Positions 20,207 to 27,102 of a stretch of 37,588 nt of DNA are shown here, piece by piece. Source of the DNA: Gammaproteobacteria bacterium. Its GTDB lineage: Bacteria > Pseudomonadota > Gammaproteobacteria > Pseudomonadales > PIVM01. Position numbers and translations under genes: made by a program. The notes under the pieces are model-generated. The model did not search any database, was not told the DNA's origin, and saw nothing but the letters and a program-made list of their open reading frames with translations. The stretch covers positions 1-37,588 of the forward strand of contig PIVM01000040.1 in assembly GCA_003353945.1 (NCBI GenBank), read 5' to 3'. Each line of letters starts with the position of its first letter. The first letter of the stretch is position 1.

Positions 20207-21703
20207 CTAATACAAACCTCTACCCGTTAATAAACGCTGCACTGTGCTATAGTCATTGAAAGGCAGGCGGGTGCCATTGACCTCCTGATACTCTTCATGC
20301 CCTTTGCCCGCTATGAGCACACAATCGCCTTGCTCACAGTTCGCCAATGCATAGTCAATTGCCTTTGCCCTATCCAGTTCAATGTGAACCGAGCCGTTGT
20401 TTTCACAGCCCTCATGGATTTGTTCTGCGATACACTGCGGATCTTCTGTTCGAGGATTATCATTGGTGATCACCACCCGGTCCGCGTACTCGCTGGCAAT
20501 TGAGCCCATTAGTGCACGTTTTTTTGTGTCTCGATTTCCCCCGCATCCAAACACGCACCACAGCTTAGCTGGTCCGTGTTCTCTTAACGCCTGCAACACA
20601 GTCAATAACGCATCGGGAGTATGCGCATAATCAATCACGATATTGGGACCGAGCGCATTAGGCACTGACTGCAATCGGCCTGGTACTGCAACCAGTTTAC
20701 GACACGCTGTAACAACATCCGGCAAGGCAAACCCCAGGCAACACAAACTGCCAATCACACCCAGTAAATTGCTCAGGTTGAACTCACCCAGCAATGCCGT
20801 CTCAAGAGACGCATCTCCCCATGGCGTTGTCATTTCAGCCCTACATCCATCTGCTGAAAATTCAGCTGAGCGAACATACAAATCTGCTTTGCTGCTTTGC
20901 AGGCTGTAGACCAGTGTTTCAATTGTTGGCGAAATCTGCTGACTCAATCGAAGACCGTAATCATCATCCGCATTGACAACAGCATGCTTCAGTCCAGGCA
21001 ATGAAAAAAGGCGCTTTTTGGCTTCTCCGTATTCCTCCATGGAACCATGGTAATCGAGATGATCGTGACTCAGGTTGGTCAACACAGCCACATCAAATTC
21101 AACAGCTGCCACTCGCCCCTGATGCAAACCATGGGATGAAACTTCCATCGCCACACAGCTAACATCGCTGCCTGCAAATTCGCGCAGCAACTGCTGCAGT
21201 CGAATAGCATCAGGCGTCGTATGCTTTGTTTCTGATAGCACGTCGACACCATTACCCATAGTACCAATCACAGCCGCCTTATATCCCAACTCATTGAGAA
21301 TTTGCGCCATATAGTGGGTACTGCTTGTTTTCCCGTTGGTTCCGGTCACCCCAATCACTGAAAGATCCCGGCTGGGATGAGCATAGAACGCTGCCGCAAA
21401 CTGACTCAATTGCCCCATTAAATCCTGTATAGGAATGACGGGGACCTGTTGGTAGCGTTGCGGCAACTGCCATTGCTCAGAACTTTCAACTGCAATCGCT
21501 GCTGCACCATTATCAATGGCTTGATCGATATAACGACGCCCATCATCCGCGCTTCCGGGATAAGCAAAAAACAACTCTCCGCCACGCAGCAGGCGACTGT
21601 CACATGACATTCCAGACACTATGACATCCAGCTCGGCAGGAATTGCCTGCTGAGGCAAAATATCACTTAACTGCATTTCTCCGTTTTCCATCAGCCTAGG
21701 CAT
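20207..21703 (-). CDS. murE: UDP-MurNAc-L-Ala-D-Glu--meso-diaminopimelate ligase
   Basis: MurE adds the third stem residue. The P-loop TGTNGKTSS spans residues 120-128, and the DNPRTEDP motif near the C-terminus is the signature for meso-diaminopimelate rather than lysine, fitting a Gram-negative wall. The N-terminus is uncertain: ATGs at 21703, 21691 and 21676 are in frame. The first gives 498 residues and overlaps ftsI by 8 nt; the third matches the family start better but has a closely spaced GGAG. Confidence 0.97.
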   Translation of the reverse strand: MPRLMENGEMQLSDILPQQAIPAELDVIVSGMSCDSRLLRGGELFFAYPGSADDGRRYIDQAIDNGAAAIAVESSEQWQLPQRYQQVPVIPIQDLMGQLSQFAAAFYAHPSRDLSVIGVTGTNGKTSSTHYMAQILNELGYKAAVIGTMGNGVDVLSETKHTTPDAIRLQQLLREFAGSDVSCVAMEVSSHGLHQGRVAAVEFDVAVLTNLSHDHLDYHGSMEEYGEAKKRLFSLPGLKHAVVNADDDYGLRLSQQISPTIETLVYSLQSSKADLYVRSAEFSADGCRAEMTTPWGDASLETALLGEFNLSNLLGVIGSLCCLGFALPDVVTACRKLVAVPGRLQSVPNALGPNIVIDYAHTPDALLTVLQALREHGPAKLWCVFGCGGNRDTKKRALMGSIASEYADRVVITNDNPRTEDPQCIAEQIHEGCENNGSVHIELDRAKAIDYALANCEQGDCVLIAGKGHEEYQEVNGTRLPFNDYSTVQRLLTGRGLY

Positions 21704-23429
21704 TATTATCCGGTTGTTGTTTTTTTACAGCGATGCTTGTCGGTTCATCGGGGGGTACATTTAATATTCTCAACGCCCCCTCAACCACTTTAGAAAAAAC
21801 CGGTGCTGCAACTTCACCGCCGTGATAGCGATTACCCTTAGGATCATCCACCACGACCACCGCGACCAATCGTGGCACACTGGCCGGTGCCAAACCGGCA
21901 AATATCGCAACATACTGGCTATCTTCATAACCACCTTTGCCCGACTTATGAGCCGTGCCCGTTTTACCGGCAACACTGTAAGCATTAATTCTCGCCGCTG
22001 TTGCCGTACCACCTGGCTCAGTCACCGTTCGCAGCATACTTACAATGTTAGCGCTTAACATAACATCAAGAACCTGCTCTTCATTATCAGCATCATTATG
22101 CAACAACAAGGAAGCAGGTCTTTTAACTCCCTCATTGGCAAATATCGAATAGGCTTGCGCTAGCTGCAGTGCTGTCACTGACAAGCCATAACCGAACGCA
22201 AATGTCGCTCTTTCGACGGGTTTCCATTTGTGATGATTCGGCAATATACCAACACTTTCACCAGGAAAACCACTGCCTGTGTCTTGCCCCAGCCCCATCC
22301 GATAAAACACATCTCGCACGGATTGCTCGTTAAGAGAAAGCGCAATCTTGCTCATGCCCACCTGGCTGGATTTTGTGATCACTTTGGTGGCATCAATCAC
22401 GCCATAATTGACTGGATCAAGAAAGGTTTTTCTCCCCACCCGCAGATAACCCGGATTGGTATTGATTTTGGTATGCGGCTTGTATTTTCCACTTTCCAAT
22501 GCTGCCACCATGGTCAGAGGTTTTACTGTGGAACCAGGCTCAAAAACATCAGTGATCGCTCGGTTTCGAATAGCGCCGGGTTTCATCCGCCTACGATCGT
22601 TGGGATTAAAAGACGGCTGATTTGCGATGGCCAATACATGTCCTGTTTTCGTATCAAGAACAACAACGGAACCGGATTTTGCTCGATGTTTTTTCATCGC
22701 CGTTTTCAATTCACGATATGCCAGATGCTGCACACGCAAATCGATGCTCAGCGCCAAATCATTACCTGGTTTTGCTGCAACATAAGATTGGATATCCTTG
22801 ATTACATTACCGCGCAAATCCTTTAATACTTTTTTAGAACCGGCCTGTCCGTGCAACCAACCGTCATAACCCAATTCCATACCTTCCTGGCCTTCATCAT
22901 CAATATTGGTAAATCCAACCAATTGCGCCGTCACCTCACCGGCCGGATAGTAGCGGCGGTATTCTTGCTGATCATAGACGCCGGGAATGCCTAGCTGCAG
23001 AACCTGCTCCGCTTGTTGCGGCACCATATGCCGACGCAAATAAACAAATTCCTTATTGCGAAATCGTTTCAGTTTTTTTTGAAACTCTGCATAAGGAATA
23101 TCAAGTGCCTTTGCCAACTTGGCCCAATGTGTTTTTTGCTCAGCCAATTGTTTTGGATTGGCCCAGATAGTTGTCACCGGTGTGCTAACGGCCAAAGGTT
23201 CACCGTGACGGTCCGTAATCATGCCTCGATGGGCGGGAATGATTTCCTTGCGAACCGTACGCACCTGACCTTGCGCCTGCAAAAACTGATAGCCACGATC
23301 AACACCACCAATGACTTGTAAGCTGGCCATACGGTAGACCAGCAAGCCCGCCATAATGGCGAGCAGCGCCAGTACAGCGTAAAAACGCCATTTGGCAATA
23401 GGTGATTGTTCGACTTTCTTCACAGCCAT
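21696..23429 (-). CDS. ftsI: Peptidoglycan transpeptidase FtsI (PBP3)
   Basis: FtsI (577 residues) is the septal class B penicillin-binding protein, target of several beta-lactams. A basic N-terminus and membrane anchor (about 17-37) precede the pedestal domain and a transpeptidase domain. Active-site motifs are STVK at 300-303 (nucleophile S300), SSQ at 354-356 in the place of the usual SxN, and KTGT at 489-492. The SSQ variant is worth noting because many homologues have SSN. It lies between ftsL and murE. Confidence 0.97.
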   Translation of the reverse strand: MAVKKVEQSPIAKWRFYAVLALLAIMAGLLVYRMASLQVIGGVDRGYQFLQAQGQVRTVRKEIIPAHRGMITDRHGEPLAVSTPVTTIWANPKQLAEQKTHWAKLAKALDIPYAEFQKKLKRFRNKEFVYLRRHMVPQQAEQVLQLGIPGVYDQQEYRRYYPAGEVTAQLVGFTNIDDEGQEGMELGYDGWLHGQAGSKKVLKDLRGNVIKDIQSYVAAKPGNDLALSIDLRVQHLAYRELKTAMKKHRAKSGSVVVLDTKTGHVLAIANQPSFNPNDRRRMKPGAIRNRAITDVFEPGSTVKPLTMVAALESGKYKPHTKINTNPGYLRVGRKTFLDPVNYGVIDATKVITKSSQVGMSKIALSLNEQSVRDVFYRMGLGQDTGSGFPGESVGILPNHHKWKPVERATFAFGYGLSVTALQLAQAYSIFANEGVKRPASLLLHNDADNEEQVLDVMLSANIVSMLRTVTEPGGTATAARINAYSVAGKTGTAHKSGKGGYEDSQYVAIFAGLAPASVPRLVAVVVVDDPKGNRYHGGEVAAPVFSKVVEGALRILNVPPDEPTSIAVKKQQPDNNA

Positions 23430-23453
23430 GCTATTTTCACAGTCTTACCGTTT

Positions 23454-23747
23454 TTACGGTTTTACCATTGTCACGAGTTTCGGGTCAGGTGATACCATTC
23501 CTAATCGTTTTTCTGCAATGCGCTCAATCCTCACCTGACTGGACCAAGTGCTTTTCTCTAACAACAACTGACCCCACTCTACCTGAAGGGCATTTTTCTC
23601 ACGCCGTAAACTCTCCAACTGATGAAACAACTGCCTGCTCTCGTGTGTGGAATACACCACTGCCACCGCAGAGCCAATCACTAAAATCCAGACTATAGAT
23701 ATGATCAGAAATACGCTCGCATGAGTCGAACTTTCTGAAGTGCTCAT
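23454..23747 (-). CDS. ftsL: Cell division protein FtsL
   Basis: FtsL (97 residues) is a small bitopic membrane protein that forms a complex with FtsB and FtsQ and helps to activate FtsWI. One membrane segment (about 12-32) is followed by a periplasmic coiled-coil (about 36-70). The sequence evolves fast; identity rests on size, topology and place between rsmH and ftsI. The start overlaps the rsmH stop by 4 nt. Confidence 0.93.
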   Translation of the reverse strand: MSTSESSTHASVFLIISIVWILVIGSAVAVVYSTHESRQLFHQLESLRREKNALQVEWGQLLLEKSTWSSQVRIERIAEKRLGMVSPDPKLVTMVKP

Positions 23748-24664
23748 GCGATTTTTTCACCGATTCTCATAATGGCGCTCCGAGCCCTGCTATTGTGTGC
23801 AATTTCTTCTGCACCAGGTTTTACCGCTTTACCAATGCGACGCATACGCTGATTGAGTTGCTCATGTCTCACCGGAATATAGGAAGGCAGTGGATCGCCT
23901 CGTTCGCATTGGCGAATAAATCGTTTAACCAAGCGATCTTCCAGTGAATGGAAACTAATCACCACCAACCGTCCTTGCACTCCCAATATAGCCAGTACTT
24001 GGGCCAGTATGGATTGCAAGTCATCCAATTCTTTATTGACGTGGATCCGTATCGCCTGAAAAGTCCGCGTTGCCGGATGCTTGCCTTTCTCTCTGGTCGG
24101 CACAGCTTCGGCCACCAGATCCGCCAATTGTGTTGTTGTCTCCAGCGCTTGCTCAGTTCTTTGCTCAACAATTGCCTTGGCAATTCGATAAGCAAAACGC
24201 TCTTCCCCGTACTGCTTAATAATCCTGGCAATATCATCAAGCTCAGCGGTAGCCAACCACTGAGCCGCACTGTCGCCTTCATCAGGATCCATTCGCATAT
24301 CAAGTTCACCGTCCATGCGAAAACTGAACCCCCTGTCCGCCTGGTCCAATTGTGGAGAACTTACCCCTAGGTCTAATAACACACCACTCACTTTGCCCAG
24401 CCACTCCATACTGGCAGCAAGCTCTGTCGCCTGCGTATACGAACCCCTTGCAATCACAAAACGCGGATCACGACCCAACGACCGTTCAGCTACCTGTACA
24501 GCCTGCGGATCCTTATCGATCGCCAATAAGCGTCCTTGCGCAGACAATCGATTGAGAATGGCCCGGCTGTGACCGCCGCGCCCAAACGTTCCATCGATAT
24601 AAAAACCGTCTGGGTCGACAACCAGAGCCTCTACCGCCTCCTCCAGCAAAACTGTGTCATGCAT
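23744..24664 (-). CDS. rsmH: 16S rRNA (cytosine-1402-N4)-methyltransferase RsmH
   Basis: RsmH (MraW, 306 residues) methylates N4 of C1402 in the 16S rRNA P site using S-adenosylmethionine. The SAM-binding region [14 protein letters not shown] is near residues 24-37, and [12 protein letters not shown] and [12 protein letters not shown] are typical family motifs. It is second in the dcw cluster, 27 nt after mraZ. Confidence 0.98.
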   Translation of the reverse strand: MHDTVLLEEAVEALVVDPDGFYIDGTFGRGGHSRAILNRLSAQGRLLAIDKDPQAVQVAERSLGRDPRFVIARGSYTQATELAASMEWLGKVSGVLLDLGVSSPQLDQADRGFSFRMDGELDMRMDPDEGDSAAQWLATAELDDIARIIKQYGEERFAYRIAKAIVEQRTEQALETTTQLADLVAEAVPTREKGKHPATRTFQAIRIHVNKELDDLQSILAQVLAILGVQGRLVVISFHSLEDRLVKRFIRQCERGDPLPSYIPVRHEQLNQRMRRIGKAVKPGAEEIAHNSRARSAIMRIGEKIA

Positions 24665-24691
24665 TGGTAAAATTCCTGTCTTTAACCCTTG

Positions 24692-25150
24692 TTACAACGA
24701 CAAGGTCAACATCTCTTCAGGCAACGGCAGCTCCCCACTACGAACATCCTCCAGTGCCTGATCACGCTCAGCAATCCACAGATTTTCACTCCAGACTTCA
24801 AATTTTTTCACTTGGCCAACCAGGACAACTTTTTTTTCTAATTGTGCGTAGTCGCGTAACGGTTGAGGCAGCAAAACCCGGCCAGTGCTATCGAATTCCA
24901 ACTCAGCGGCATGCCCAATAATCAAACGCTGAAAACTGCGTACCGCCGAGTTAAGCGAGGGCAGTGCCTGGATTTCCTCTTCAATTTCCTCCCAGGCATT
25001 CTGGGGATAGATCAATAAGCAACTGCTTTGTGGGTCAACTGTACAAATCAGCTGGCCTTCACATAGCACCGACAGACGCTCACGATGCTTGGCTGGCATC
25101 GCCATGCGCCCCTTGGCGTCTATATTGATGTGACTAACCCCTCTGAACAT
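24692..25150 (-). CDS. mraZ: Transcriptional regulator MraZ
   Basis: MraZ (152 residues) is an AbrB/SpoVT-like DNA-binding protein that represses its own dcw promoter. It has the two characteristic half-domains, DAKGRMAMPAKHR near the N-terminus and DSTGRVLLPQPLRDYA in the middle. I start at ATG 25150 (MFRGVSHINID), the family start; the frame stays open to 25240, across the presumed operator, but that part is not conserved. The candidate operator and promoter lie directly upstream. Confidence 0.96.
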   Translation of the reverse strand: MFRGVSHINIDAKGRMAMPAKHRERLSVLCEGQLICTVDPQSSCLLIYPQNAWEEIEEEIQALPSLNSAVRSFQRLIIGHAAELEFDSTGRVLLPQPLRDYAQLEKKVVLVGQVKKFEVWSENLWIAERDQALEDVRSGELPLPEEMLTLSL

Positions 25151-25181
25151 TCGGCGCCCCAATGATTTGCCGGTAATATGT

Positions 25182-25211
25182 GGGTGAGATCTCGGGTGAA
25201 AATATGGGCGA
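25182..25211. promoter_or_regulatory. mraZ: Candidate MraZ operator (three GGG-type repeats)
   Basis: On the plus strand GGGTGA (25182-25187), GGGTGA (25194-25199) and GGGCGA (25206-25211) recur with a 12-nt period, 32-61 nt upstream of the mraZ start. MraZ is known to bind clustered TGGG-type direct repeats upstream of its gene, with a 10-nt period in E. coli. The same place and motif type support an autoregulatory site; the longer spacing is an oddity. Confidence 0.5.
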
Positions 25212-25248
25212 ATTACCCATTCTCCACCACTTTGCTGCACTTAACGAC

Positions 25249-25276
25249 ACTATAGGAATTTTAGAGCCATAGTCAA
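25249..25276 (-). promoter_or_regulatory. Sigma70-type promoter of the dcw cluster
   Basis: On the minus strand TTGACT (25276-25271) and TATAGT (25254-25249) are separated by 16 nt. Transcription would start near 25242, about 90 nt ahead of mraZ, with the operator repeats in the leader. This is the best match to a sigma70 promoter in the dcw region. Confidence 0.7.
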
Positions 25277-25465
25277 GACAGCTAGAGGGGAAATCGCAAG
25301 ATTCTGAAGCGAAATGCGCCGATCATGCGGGTATTTGAGAAAATTGTGACGATTCTCACAGGGTAAAAATGAACAAGCACAAGGAACTACACATCAGACT
25401 TAAAGTATCACTTTAAGTCTGAGTTTGTTTAGGCATATTGAAGAGGTACGGATAGAACAAAAAAG
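25277..25465. other. Spacer between dcw promoter and rnpB, with 13-bp hairpin
   Basis: The segment holds a perfect 13-bp inverted repeat with a 3-nt loop (25394-25406 and 25410-25422), followed on the plus strand by a T-rich run. A 15-codon reading frame (25369-25416) ends inside the hairpin; it has only AGGGT upstream and I do not call it a gene. The hairpin may be a backup terminator downstream of rnpB. Confidence 0.5.
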
Positions 25466-25864
25466 AGTCAGCCGGTAAGCCGGGTTCTGTCGTGGACAGT
25501 CATTCATCTAGGGTGCACGTCACCATACACCTCAAGCAACCTACCCGAATCCAATGCGGGCCGCATCAATGGATTCCTATTTGGTCTTGCTCCGAGCGGG
25601 GTTTACCATCGCCACATCTGTTGCCAGATATGCGGTGTGCTCTTACCACACCATTTCACCCTTACCGGCTGATCACTCAGCTTAGGCGGTTTGCTTTCTG
25701 CTGCACTTTCCGTAGGCTTTCGCCCCCCAGGAGTTACCTGGCACTCTGCCCTATGGAGCCCGGACTTTCCTCTCCCTGACCACCCATTGCCACTTTATCT
25801 CATATTTCATTACTTATGGTTCAGTGGAAATGGGTGGTCAGGCAGCGACTGTCTGGCCAACTCT
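25466..25864 (-). ncRNA. rnpB: RNase P RNA, bacterial type A
   Basis: The minus strand reads as the RNA subunit of RNase P, which removes 5' leaders from tRNA precursors. Conserved blocks appear in order: CCAGACAGTCGC near the 5' end, GAGGAAAGTCCGGGCTCC, AGGGTGCCAG-like (here AGAGTGCCAGG), GGTAAGGGTGAAA, GGTAAGAGC, GATGGTAAACCC, and TAGATGAATGACTGTCC followed by ACAGAACCCGGCTTA near the 3' end. The terminal P1 stem pairs 25855-25864 with 25466-25475. A run of T follows at once (25465-25460), acting as terminator. Length is about 399 nt. In Pseudomonas rnpB also lies upstream of mraZ. Confidence 0.95.
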
Positions 25865-25870
25865 GAGCAT

Positions 25871-25899
25871 AGGCTAGCGGCTAAGTCCCGTATTGACAA
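25871..25899 (-). promoter_or_regulatory. Promoter of rnpB
   Basis: On the minus strand TTGTCA (25899-25894) and TAGCCT (25876-25871) are 17 nt apart, and the predicted 5' end of the RNA (25864) is 7 nt past the -10 element. Confidence 0.65.
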
Positions 25900-25957
25900 G
25901 CCTTTTTTCCACTCTATAAAAACACACACTCAGTGACAAAGGCTTAATCTTTTTAAG

Positions 25958-25986
25958 TTTACAGCGTATACTTATGCCGTTACTAT
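25958..25986 (+). promoter_or_regulatory. Promoter of the molybdoenzyme operon
   Basis: TTTACA (25958-25963) and TACTAT (25981-25986) are 17 nt apart, about 37 nt upstream of the beta-subunit start. No convincing FNR-type palindrome is seen. A TGAGGAG ribosome-binding site follows. Confidence 0.55.
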
Positions 25987-26022
25987 ACCGCCTGTTTGTG
26001 AGCGAATTACTGAGGAGCACCC

Positions 26023-27090
26023 ATGACCAAAAACCTGACCGGCAGGCTGATCAACGGCCACTTACATACCCCCGACCGGCAACTGGCTATGGTCTTTGAT
26101 CTAAACAAGTGTCTGGGCTGCCACACATGCGCTATGTCCTGTAAGACACAATGGACGAATGAAGAAGGCATGGATCACATGTGGTGGAATGTCGTGAACA
26201 CCATGCCGGGAGCTGGCACTCCCCGCGACTGGGAAAAAATGGGTGGCGGTTTTGATGAGCAGGGCAAGCTGAAACCTGGACAATTACCCTCTGATGAATC
26301 CTTTGGCAAAGCCTGGCAATTTAACCACAAGGAAGTCTTCCAGGGTGGAAAGGGTAGTCAGGTTCATTTACAACCACAGGAAAATCCTCAATGGGGCCCC
26401 AATTGGGATGAAGACCAAGGCGCAGGTGAATACCCCAATTCGTATTACTTTTATCTGCCTCGCATCTGTAATCACTGCAAACACCCGGCCTGCGTCGAGG
26501 CCTGTCCACGCCAGGCAATCAGCAAACGTAAAAGTGATGGCGTCGTTTTGATTAACGAAAAACGCTGCAGAGGTTATCGATTCTGTGTGCAGGCATGCCC
26601 GTATAAACGGATTTATTTCAACCCCCAGCGTGATGTCAGCCAAAAGTGTATTTTCTGTTTCCCGCGAATTGCCAAAAACGTTGCACCGGCCTGTGCTCGC
26701 CAATGCCCCGGCCGCCTGCGTTTTGTTGGATACCGCGATGACCCGGATGGCCCCATCTACAAACTGGTAGACAAGTACAAAGTTGCACTGCCATTACATG
26801 CTGAATACGGTACCGAGCCCAATATTTTCTACGTCCCACCACTGTCGCCACCCAAGGTGGGCAGCGATGGCAAATTGCTCCGAAAGGAGGCCCGCATCCC
26901 CATCGAATACTTGCGAGAGTTGTTTAGCGATAAAGTAGATAGCGCATTGGAGACGCTCAAGCATGAAATAGCCAAGCGCAAAAGTGGTGAAAAATCAGAG
27001 TTGCTGGATACTCTGATCGTTTACAGCTGGCCTAAGGATATCTTCCCCGATTTAGTCCAAGACCCCGCAACACTGCAACACAAGGACTAA
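26023..27090 (+). CDS. Fe-S beta subunit of a type II DMSO-reductase-family molybdoenzyme
   Basis: The 355-residue electron-transfer subunit resembles NarH, EbdB, SerB and DdhB. Four cysteine groups are visible: C30/C33/C36/C40, C149/C152/C157/C161, C182/C188/C192 with Y185, and C209/C212/C224/C228. The third has Tyr where a fourth Cys would be; NarH has Trp there and holds a 3Fe-4S cluster, so three 4Fe-4S and one 3Fe-4S are predicted. There is no signal peptide; such subunits are exported with the Tat-targeted alpha subunit. The gene comes before alpha with 12 nt between, whereas known operons of this group run alpha then beta. Start supported by GGAG. Confidence 0.9.
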   Translation: MTKNLTGRLINGHLHTPDRQLAMVFDLNKCLGCHTCAMSCKTQWTNEEGMDHMWWNVVNTMPGAGTPRDWEKMGGGFDEQGKLKPGQLPSDESFGKAWQFNHKEVFQGGKGSQVHLQPQENPQWGPNWDEDQGAGEYPNSYYFYLPRICNHCKHPACVEACPRQAISKRKSDGVVLINEKRCRGYRFCVQACPYKRIYFNPQRDVSQKCIFCFPRIAKNVAPACARQCPGRLRFVGYRDDPDGPIYKLVDKYKVALPLHAEYGTEPNIFYVPPLSPPKVGSDGKLLRKEARIPIEYLRELFSDKVDSALETLKHEIAKRKSGEKSELLDTLIVYSWPKDIFPDLVQDPATLQHKD

Positions 27091-27102
27091 GGAGAAAGAG
27101 CG

